A stretch of 64,000 nt of DNA, from the NCBI RefSeq assembly GCF_000717875.1, contig NZ_JOCT01000023.1:75198-139197 (forward strand), in the 5' to 3' direction. Position 1 is the first letter of the stretch, and the number at the start of each line of letters is the position of its first letter. Origin of the DNA: Streptomyces sp. NRRL S-455. GTDB taxonomy: Bacteria; Actinomycetota; Actinomycetes; Streptomycetales; Streptomycetaceae. Shown here in pieces: positions 39,255 to 45,941 of this stretch. Below the pieces are notes generated by a model. It saw only the letters and a program-made list of their open reading frames with translations, made no database searches and had not been told where the DNA came from. A program made the translations under genes and the position numbers.

Positions 39255-40444
39255 GGGGTGTCTCCTTCGGCGGTGTCGCTGACGGGGAGGGTGGCGCGTA
39301 CGGCCCAGATCTTGCCGTCCCGCGAGTCCTCGGGACCGGCCTCGAAGGTGCCGCCGAGCAGCGCGGCGCGCTCCCGCATGCCGACCAGGCCGGCGCCCGA
39401 TCCGGGGGCCGTGGGGCCGTCCCGGTCGCCGTAGGGGCTGCTCACCTCGACCGTCAGAACACCGTCGCACCGGGCGAGGGACACGGCGACCCGGCCGGCG
39501 CCGGCGTGCTTGAGCGCGTTGGTGAGGGACTCCTGGACGATGCGGTAGGCGGCGAGTTCCACGGGCGCCGGGACCGCGCCCTGGGCCGCGTCGAGGGTGA
39601 CGTCGAGGCCGTTGGTGCGCGCGTTCTCCACCAGGGCGACGAGTCCGTCGAGGGTGGGGGCGGCGACCGGCTCGGTGTCGCCGCTGGAATCGCGGAGGAT
39701 CCCGATCAGCCGCCGCATCTCCGCGAGCCCCTCGACGCTGTTCTCGCGGATGACCACCAGCGCCTCCTGCGAGGTCTTGGGGTCCTCCAGGGAGAGAGCG
39801 GCCGTGGAGTGGATGGCGATCGCCGAGAGGTGGTTGGCGACCATGTCGTGCAGTTCGCGGGCCATCCGGGCACGCTCGGCGGTGACGGCCTGGGTGCGGT
39901 CCATCTCGGCGAGCAGCGCGGTCTGCTCGGCGAGCAGCCGGGCCGCCTCGGCCGCGTCACGGTGGTTGCGGACGATCAGACCCGTGGCGGCGGGGCCGAA
40001 GGACACGAGGCCGGTGATCACACCGATCAGCAGCGCCTCGGGCTCGCGCCAGACCGCGAACGGCACCACCGCCCCGGCCACCGAGAGCAGCCCGGTGATC
40101 CGCGGGATGCGGTGGGCCGAGGCGGGCGGTCCGTACAGGACGGCCGCGTACATGAGGTCGGTGTACATCAGGATCGTGACCAGGTTGCCCTGGGTGACGA
40201 GGTCCAGCACGATCGCGGGCGTGCCGATCAGCAGGGCGGTGCGGGGGGCGGTCCGGCGCAGCAGCTCGCAGCCGGCCATGACGAAGAGCGGCAGCAGAAG
40301 CGGCCAGCGTCCCGGCAGGAGCACGTACGGCTCGGTGTGCGGACGGGTGGCCAGGCCGACGCTCCACAGCAGCAGCCCGCCGAGCAGCCCGGCCAGCGCG
40401 ACGCGGACGTCGAAGCGGCGGGGGCGGGGGAGTCGTACGGCCAT
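39251..40444 (-). CDS. chiS: sensor histidine kinase, ChiS-like
   Basis: 397 residues from ATG 40444. The N-terminal 165 residues hold about five membrane helices, so the sensor is probably within the membrane. The HisKA_3 dimerisation box ARELHDMVANHLSAIAIHS carries the phospho-His, and the ATPase domain has ELAAYRIVQESLTNALKHAG (N box) and GSGAGLVGMRERAALLGG (G boxes). It forms an operon with the response regulator and lies upstream of chiC on the same strand. Confidence 0.85.
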   Translation of the reverse strand: MAVRLPRPRRFDVRVALAGLLGGLLLWSVGLATRPHTEPYVLLPGRWPLLLPLFVMAGCELLRRTAPRTALLIGTPAIVLDLVTQGNLVTILMYTDLMYAAVLYGPPASAHRIPRITGLLSVAGAVVPFAVWREPEALLIGVITGLVSFGPAATGLIVRNHRDAAEAARLLAEQTALLAEMDRTQAVTAERARMARELHDMVANHLSAIAIHSTAALSLEDPKTSQEALVVIRENSVEGLAEMRRLIGILRDSSGDTEPVAAPTLDGLVALVENARTNGLDVTLDAAQGAVPAPVELAAYRIVQESLTNALKHAGAGRVAVSLARCDGVLTVEVSSPYGDRDGPTAPGSGAGLVGMRERAALLGGTFEAGPEDSRDGKIWAVRATLPVSDTAEGDTP

Positions 40445-40596
40445 GGCACCATCCAACACGGCCGTCGCGCCCTGAGCGTGAACCCCGCGGAGGGTCCTCG
40501 GCTGCATCCTTCGATGTACTGCGGGTTCGTCAGTGGCGATGACGATTCCGGGCACGCCGCACGGGAGCCTGAAGAGGTGACCGAGAGGAGCGAACC

Positions 40597-41178
40597 GTGA
40601 TCGTCGCATTGATCGCCGCCTGCGAGATCGGCTTCTGGGTGCTGCTGGCGGCCGGGCTGAGCGCCCGCTACCTCCTGCGCATGCCACGGCTGGGGCTGGG
40701 CCTGCTGCTGTGCGAGCCGCTGTTGGAGGTCGTCCTGCTGGTCGCCACCGCGCTGGACCTGAAGAACGGTGCCGAGCCGAACTGGACGCACGGGCTGGCC
40801 GCGCTGTACATCGGCTACACCGTCGGGCACGGCCACCGCACGGTGAAGTGGCTCGACGGCCACGCGGCCCACCGGCTGGGCGGCGCCCCGAAGCCGATCG
40901 GCCCACCGCGCTACGGAATGGCCCGCGCCCGCCACGAGGGCAAGGTGTGGCTGGGCACGCTGGTGGGCGCCGTCGTCGCGACCGTGCTCCTCCAGCTCGC
41001 GATCTGGTACGTGGACGACCCGAGCCGCGTGACCTCGCTGGAGAACTGGCGCTACGGGGCCTGGCGTGCGGCCGGGATCCACGGACTGGTCGCTCTGAGC
41101 TACTGGATCTGGCCGCGCAAGGCCCCTGCGGGTGAGCCGGAGGCGGTCACCACCTCGAAGGAAAGGACACACTCATGA
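40597..41178 (+). CDS. uncharacterised membrane protein
   Basis: 193 residues from GTG 40597, with GAGAGGAG at 40583-40590. About five hydrophobic helices, starting with VALIAACEIGFWVLLAAGL and ending with HGLVALSYWIWPRK, are linked by basic loops (HRTVKWLDGHAAHRLGG). No catalytic motif is seen. Its stop overlaps the start of the next small membrane protein (ATGA), so the two are translated together. Function unknown. Confidence 0.75.
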   Translation: MIVALIAACEIGFWVLLAAGLSARYLLRMPRLGLGLLLCEPLLEVVLLVATALDLKNGAEPNWTHGLAALYIGYTVGHGHRTVKWLDGHAAHRLGGAPKPIGPPRYGMARARHEGKVWLGTLVGAVVATVLLQLAIWYVDDPSRVTSLENWRYGAWRAAGIHGLVALSYWIWPRKAPAGEPEAVTTSKERTHS

Positions 41179-41363
41179 GCAAGGCATCCCAGTACCTGCT
41201 GGAAGGCGTCGCCACCTTCCTGATCGGCCTGGTGCTGTGGCGGTTCACCGGAGACGTGGACGTCCCCGTGGTGACCCTCACGAAGGTGGGCGTCGTGATG
41301 ATGATCGTCGGCGGGGTCCTCTCCGCCAACGGCCTCCATCACGTCGCGCGAGGCAGAACCTAG
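41175..41363 (+). CDS. small membrane protein
   Basis: 62 residues from ATG 41175, with GAAAGGA at 41159-41165. Two hydrophobic helices (YLLEGVATFLIGLVLWRF and VGVVMMIVGGVLSA) and short polar ends. It forms a coupled pair with the preceding membrane protein. Its stop overlaps the stop of the convergent adenosyltransferase at CTAG (41360-41363). Confidence 0.7.
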   Translation: MSKASQYLLEGVATFLIGLVLWRFTGDVDVPVVTLTKVGVVMMIVGGVLSANGLHHVARGRT

Positions 41364-41932
41364 CGTTCGCCGCCCGGCACCCACAACACATCTCCGACCT
41401 CCTTGTTCGCCGTCCTCGCGAGGATGAACAGGAGGTCGGAGAGCCGGTTGAGGTAGGTGGCCGTCAGGGGGTTCATCGTCTCGCCGTGGGCCTCCAGGGC
41501 GGACCAGGTCGAGCGTTCCGCCCGGCGTACGACCGTGCAGGCCTGGTGGAGCAGGGCCGCGCCCGGGGTGCCGCCCGGGAGGATGAAGGAGCGGAGCTTC
41601 TCCAGCTGCTCGTTAAAGCGGTCGCAGTCCGCCTCCAGCTTGTCGATGTAGAACTGCTCGACACGCAGCGGCGGGAACTCCGGGTTCTCCACCACCGGCG
41701 TCGACAGGTCCGCTCCCACGTCGAACAGGTCGTTCTGGACGCGGGTGAGGACCTTGACGATCTCCTCGTCCAGGCCGCCCAGCGCGATCGCCGTGCCGAT
41801 CACCGCGTTCGCCTCGTTGGCGTCGGCGTACGCGGAGATCCGCAGGTCGGTCTTGGCGACCCGGCTCATGTCGCCGAGGGCGGTGGTGCCCCGGTCGCCG
41901 GTCCTGGTGTAGATGCGCGTCAGATTGACCAT
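41360..41932 (-). CDS. cob(I)yrinic acid a,c-diamide adenosyltransferase (PduO type)
   Basis: 190 residues from ATG 41932. It adenosylates cob(I)alamin with ATP to give coenzyme B12. The ATP-binding N terminus IYTRTGDRGTTALGD, the segment SFILPGGTPGAALLHQACTVVRRAER and LNRLSDLLFILAR are the PduO-family signatures. Coenzyme B12 is the cofactor of methylmalonyl-CoA mutase, to which mce and meaB at the far end of the window also relate. Confidence 0.95.
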   Translation of the reverse strand: MVNLTRIYTRTGDRGTTALGDMSRVAKTDLRISAYADANEANAVIGTAIALGGLDEEIVKVLTRVQNDLFDVGADLSTPVVENPEFPPLRVEQFYIDKLEADCDRFNEQLEKLRSFILPGGTPGAALLHQACTVVRRAERSTWSALEAHGETMNPLTATYLNRLSDLLFILARTANKEVGDVLWVPGGER

Positions 41933-41945
41933 GTGGCCAGCGTAG

Positions 41946-42695
41946 TTACGCTCCGGCGGTTCGGAACACGCGTGTGCCCACCGTCACGGAGACGGCCGTG
42001 AGCCCGACGGCCACCAGGGCGCCGTACAGCATGTGCGCCGTCGCGTAATCGCCGACGTACGCGTCCCGCACCGCGTCCACCAGATAGCGGAACGGCATGA
42101 GGTGCGACAGTACGTCCAGCCACGCCGGTCCCAGGGTCATCGGGAGCATCAGGCCGGACAGCAGCATCGACGGCATGGTCAGCGCGTTGACCGCCGGACC
42201 GAAGCTCTGGGGCGTGTCCAGCTTCATCGCCAGCGCGTAGGACAGCGCGGCCAGCGACACCGTGAGCAGCGCGACGAACCCGAAGCCGATCAGTACGCCG
42301 GCCAGCGGCGCCCGCAGGCCCAGGGCCATGGCCGCCAGCACCAGCAGCACGGCCTGGAAGACGAACACGGTGGCTTCCCGCAGCACCCGGCCGAGCAGCA
42401 GGGCCAGCCGGCTGACCGGAGTGACCCGCATGCGCTCCACCACTCCCTGCCCCTTCTCGAGGATGACCGCGAAACCCGCGAACGAGGCTCCGAACAGACC
42501 GAGTTGGCACAGCAGGCCGGGGACGAGCATCTGCCAGGAGCTGCCGCGCCCGCCGAGCGGCAGGTCGGTCAGCAGCGGGCCGAAGAACAACAGGTACAGC
42601 AGCGGCATCAGGACGCCGAAGAGCAGTGCGAAGCGGGAGCGCAGGGACTGGCGCAGGTAGCGCCCGTAGATGAGGGCGGTGTCGTGTAACAGCAT
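41946..42695 (-). CDS. ABC-2 type transporter permease (drug/lipid exporter)
   Basis: 249 residues from ATG 42695. Six membrane helices; the loop ILEKGQGVVERMRVTPVSRLALLLGR after the second helix is the ABC-2 signature (quoted in part as KGQGVVERMRVTPVSR). It lies 17 bp after the ATPase gene on the same strand and they form one exporter. The substrate is unknown. The divergent TetR gene is its likely regulator. Confidence 0.9.
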   Translation of the reverse strand: MLLHDTALIYGRYLRQSLRSRFALLFGVLMPLLYLLFFGPLLTDLPLGGRGSSWQMLVPGLLCQLGLFGASFAGFAVILEKGQGVVERMRVTPVSRLALLLGRVLREATVFVFQAVLLVLAAMALGLRAPLAGVLIGFGFVALLTVSLAALSYALAMKLDTPQSFGPAVNALTMPSMLLSGLMLPMTLGPAWLDVLSHLMPFRYLVDAVRDAYVGDYATAHMLYGALVAVGLTAVSVTVGTRVFRTAGA

Positions 42696-42712
42696 CGGGA
42701 GTCCTCTGCGTC

Positions 42713-43495
42713 CTATACGGCGACGGGGGTCTGGTCGGCCGGTGCGGCGCTGCGGCCGGTGATGGCGAGGAACGTGTCCTGGAGGGTCGCGTCGATCGAG
42801 CCGCCGTACTCCAGCTTCAGCGCGTCCGGAGTGCCCTCGGCGGCGACCACGCCCCGGTCGACGACGACCAGCCGGTCGGACAGGGCGTCGGCCTCGTCGA
42901 GGTAGTGGGTGGTGAGGAAGACGGTCGTGCCGTGCTCGTCGCGCAGTCGGCGCACCAGGTCCCACAGATCGGCGCGGCTGCCGGGGTCGAGCCCGGTCGT
43001 CGGTTCGTCGAGGAACAGCACCTTCGGGCGGTGGGTGAGCGCCATCGCGATGTCCAGTCGGCGCCGCTGCCCGCCGGAGAGCGCCGCGCACTTGCGGTCG
43101 AGCAGCTCGGTGAGGTCCAGCTCGCGGGCGAGTTCCCCGGCCCGCTCGGCGGCCCGCGCCTTGGTCAGCCGGTACAGGCGCCCCTGGGTGACGAGTTCCT
43201 CCCGCACGGAGATCTGCGGGTCCACCCCGCCGGACTGTGCCACGTAGCCGCAGGACCGCCGCACCCCGGCCGGGTCCGCCGCCAGGTCGTGGCCCGCGAC
43301 GGTGGCGGCACCGCCGGTCGGCGCCAGCAACGTCGTCAGCATCCGCAGGGTCGTCGTCTTGCCGGCCCCGTTCGGGCCGAGGAAACCCAGGATCTCGCCC
43401 TCGCGCACGGTCAGGTCGATACCGCGCACGGCATGAACGGGGCCGTGCTTCGTCCGGAAGGTACGGGCCAGGCCGGCCGTACTGATGATTGCCAT
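42713..43495 (-). CDS. ABC transporter ATPase (DrrA-like exporter)
   Basis: 260 residues from ATG 43495; the frame opens earlier but similarity begins at MAIISTAGLARTFR. Walker A GPNGAGKTTT (about 40-49), signature LSGGQRRRLDIAMAL, Walker B VLFLDEPTTGLD and the H loop TVFLTTHYLDEAD are intact. It works with the permease at 41946. The intergenic DNA with the tetR gene is only 80 bp. Confidence 0.92.
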   Translation of the reverse strand: MAIISTAGLARTFRTKHGPVHAVRGIDLTVREGEILGFLGPNGAGKTTTLRMLTTLLAPTGGAATVAGHDLAADPAGVRRSCGYVAQSGGVDPQISVREELVTQGRLYRLTKARAAERAGELARELDLTELLDRKCAALSGGQRRRLDIAMALTHRPKVLFLDEPTTGLDPGSRADLWDLVRRLRDEHGTTVFLTTHYLDEADALSDRLVVVDRGVVAAEGTPDALKLEYGGSIDATLQDTFLAITGRSAAPADQTPVAV

Positions 43496-43575
43496 GCCGC
43501 CCAGAAAAGCAGAGTCTCTTAAAGTTTGCAATGGCCCCAAGTTTTGAGGGGCCCCAGGGAAGTTAGGATTCGGGC
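43496..43575. promoter_or_regulatory. divergent promoter region, ABC exporter / tetR
   Basis: Eighty bp serve both directions. For tetR, TAGGAT (43564-43569) ends six bases before ATG 43576, so that mRNA should be leaderless. On the minus strand, CAAAACTT and CAAACTTT occur 18 to 20 bp apart and could be TetR half-sites overlapping the exporter promoter. Confidence 0.45.
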
Positions 43576-44217
43576 ATGACAGAGGGGCTCAGGGAGCGGA
43601 AGAAGCGCGAGACCAGGCAGCGCATCTCGGACATCGCCACCGGGCTGTTCCTGGAGCACGGGTTCGTGACGGTGACGATCGCGGACGTGGCGGAGGCGGC
43701 CGATGTCTCCGTCAACACCGTCTACAACTACTTCCCGGCCAAGGAGGACCTCTTCTTCGACCGCTCGCAGGGTGTCGTCGACCGGCTCTCCCGCTGGGTG
43801 CGCGGCCGGGACGCGGGGGAGTCCGCCGCCCGGGCGGTGCTGCGCGAGCTGCGCGCCGAGATCGAGGCGGTCTCGCCCCGGATGGGCCTCATCGAGGGTT
43901 ACGACCGTTTCATGCGCTGCATCGACGAGGCGCCGCCGCTGCGCTCCCGGCTGTGGCGCATCCAGCAGGAGGTCCAGGACAACCTGGAGGCGACCCTCCG
44001 GGAGGAGACGGGTGCCGAGGGCGGCGACCCGCTGCCGAGGCTGATCGCCGGTCAGATCTGCTGGGTCCACGGCACCGTCTTCGTGGCGATCGGCCGTGAG
44101 ATGGCCAAGGGGCGCAACCCGGACGAAGTGTCACGGGAGATGCTCGTCCTCCTCGACGACATCGAGGAGCTGTTGAGCGAGAACGTGCTCAACTACGCCG
44201 TCCGGGAAGCCGAGTGA
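43576..44217 (+). CDS. TetR-family regulator
   Basis: 213 residues from ATG 43576. The N-terminal helix-turn-helix (about 14-60) reads ISDIATGLFLEHGFVTVTI and VAEAADVSVNTVYNYFPAKEDLFF (quoted in part as AADVSVNTVYNYFPAKEDL), a textbook TetR domain. The C-terminal ligand-binding part is not informative. Divergent placement against the ABC exporter suggests it represses that exporter and itself until a drug or metabolite binds. Confidence 0.9.
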   Translation: MTEGLRERKKRETRQRISDIATGLFLEHGFVTVTIADVAEAADVSVNTVYNYFPAKEDLFFDRSQGVVDRLSRWVRGRDAGESAARAVLRELRAEIEAVSPRMGLIEGYDRFMRCIDEAPPLRSRLWRIQQEVQDNLEATLREETGAEGGDPLPRLIAGQICWVHGTVFVAIGREMAKGRNPDEVSREMLVLLDDIEELLSENVLNYAVREAE

Positions 44218-44343
44218 CCCCTGCTGGTGTGATGTCCGTCATGTGAGACGTGACGCGCATTACTTACTGGTCACACAGGCCCTCACGAGCGCTAGTGTCC
44301 GCCCGAGAGGCAGACATGAACAGCGCGTCAGGGGAGTCGCACA

Positions 44344-45192
44344 GTGGCACGGAAGCTCGCCGTCATCGGAGCCGGCCTCATGGGGTCCGGTATCGCCCAG
44401 GTCTCCGCGCAGGCGGGCTGGGACGTCGTCCTGCGCGACGTGACCGACGAGGCGCTCAGGCGAGGCACCGACGGCATCAAGGCGTCGTACGACAAGTTCG
44501 TCGCCAAGGGCAAGCTGGAGGCGCATGACGCCGACGCCGCCCTCGCGCGCATCACCGCGACCACCGACCTGGACGCCGCGGCCGACGCGGACGTGGTCGT
44601 CGAGGCCGTCTTCGAGAAGCTCGAGGTCAAGCACGAGATCTTCCGCAACCTCGACAAGATCGTGAAGGACGAGGCGATCCTGGCCTCGAACACCTCCGCC
44701 ATCCCGATCACCAAGATCGCGGCGGCGACGGAGCGCCCGGAGCGGGTCGTCGGCACGCACTTCTTCTCGCCGGTGCCGATGATGCAGCTGTGCGAACTGG
44801 TGCGCGGCTACAAGACCAGTGACGAAACCCTCGCCAAGGCTCGGGAGTTCGCCGAGTCCGTCGGCAAGACCTGCATCGTCGTCAACCGCGACGTCGCCGG
44901 CTTCGTGACGACCCGTCTCATCTGCGCCCTGGTCGTCGAGGCCGCGAAACTGCACGAGTCGGGCGTGGCGAGCGCCGAGGACATCGACCTTGCCTGCAAG
45001 CTGGGCTTCGGCCACGCCATGGGCCCGCTGGCGACGGCGGACCTGACCGGCGTCGACATCCTGCTGCACGCCACGAGCAACATCTACACCGAGTCCCAGG
45101 ACGAGAAGTTCGCGGCTCCCGAGTCGATGCGCCGGATGGTTGACGCCGGTGACATCGGACGCAAGAGCGGGCAGGGCTTCTACAAGCACTGA
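44344..45192 (+). CDS. 3-hydroxybutyryl-CoA dehydrogenase
   Basis: 282 residues from GTG 44344. The NAD-binding motif is VIGAGLMGSGIAQVSAQAG (about 7-25). The catalytic region has SNTSAIPI and VGTHFFSPVPMMQLCELVRG with the active-site His, then VNRDVAGFVTTRL and GFGHAMGPLATADLTGVD. It oxidises 3-hydroxybutyryl-CoA reversibly, in butyrate or ethylmalonyl-CoA pathway metabolism of streptomycetes. It stands alone and ends in a clear terminator. Confidence 0.93.
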   Translation: MARKLAVIGAGLMGSGIAQVSAQAGWDVVLRDVTDEALRRGTDGIKASYDKFVAKGKLEAHDADAALARITATTDLDAAADADVVVEAVFEKLEVKHEIFRNLDKIVKDEAILASNTSAIPITKIAAATERPERVVGTHFFSPVPMMQLCELVRGYKTSDETLAKAREFAESVGKTCIVVNRDVAGFVTTRLICALVVEAAKLHESGVASAEDIDLACKLGFGHAMGPLATADLTGVDILLHATSNIYTESQDEKFAAPESMRRMVDAGDIGRKSGQGFYKH

Positions 45193-45201
45193 AACCGCAC
45201 A

Positions 45202-45229
45202 CACCCCGGGGTCATCACACCCCGGGGTG
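45202..45229 (+). terminator. terminator after the 3-hydroxybutyryl-CoA dehydrogenase gene
   Basis: CACCCCGGGGT (45202-45212), loop CATCAC, then ACCCCGGGGTG (45219-45229) form a perfect 11-bp stem ten bp after the stop. Each arm is itself nearly palindromic. Confidence 0.85.
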
Positions 45230-45341
45230 AATTCGGTATCGGTTCGCTTACAGGAAGCAACCTCTGCGCCCTCCACGCAGTCAGAGGTTGCATCACCCAC
45301 ATCAGAACGCGGAGCACGAGACGCACGCACGGGGAGCGCAT

Positions 45342-45665
45342 ATGTACATCAGGGGCGACCACGCCGAGCTGGTCGTCGGGGGCCGCCTCGACGTCCGCAG
45401 CGCGGCGGACGCCCGTACGGTCCTGCACTCGGCCGTCGACGACGGAGTCGGAGACCTGGTGCTGGACCTGTCCGAACTGGACTCCTGGGACGCCACCGGA
45501 CTGGGCGTGATCATGGGAGCCCACCGGCGGGCCGGCCGCTGCGGCCGGCGCCTGGTCCTGCGCGGCGTGCCGCCGCAGATGCAGCGCCTGCTGGTGGCCA
45601 CCCGCCTGCACCGGATCCTGGCGATCGAGGGAGGCATCGGGGTGGAGACACTGCCTCGCGTGTGA
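45342..45665 (+). CDS. STAS-domain protein (anti-sigma factor antagonist-like)
   Basis: 107 residues from ATG 45342, with GGGGAGC at 45331-45337. The whole protein is one STAS domain: LVVGGRLDVRSAADARTVLH, DLVLDLSELDSWDATGLGVIMGAHRRAG and the C-terminal RILAIEGGIGVETL (each quoted in part). The phosphorylated Ser of SpoIIAA-type proteins (D-S-S-G) aligns with Ala51 in D-A-T-G, and Thr52 is the only hydroxyl there. Either Thr52 is used or it is not regulated by phosphorylation. No anti-sigma kinase is adjacent. Confidence 0.85.
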   Translation: MYIRGDHAELVVGGRLDVRSAADARTVLHSAVDDGVGDLVLDLSELDSWDATGLGVIMGAHRRAGRCGRRLVLRGVPPQMQRLLVATRLHRILAIEGGIGVETLPRV

Positions 45666-45941
45666 CGCCTCGTACGTGTGAACCGGATGACCCGGGAGAC
45701 CCGGACGGACGATGTCGAATCGTGCGGCGAATGGTGCGACGCGCACAATCCTCACGAGACCGTGACGTCTCGGACGGCGCGGTACCCCGGACTGTCGTAG
45801 ATACTGTGCGAAGGTTTAGGGTTCGGCTGCCCGCTGCCATGCCACCCTTCGAGCGGGCCCGGACCAGAAGCGACAGCGCGGTGTGCAGCAAGGCCGGGAG
45901 GGGCTAGCAGGGCACACACACGCTTTTGGGGGGCTTGACCT

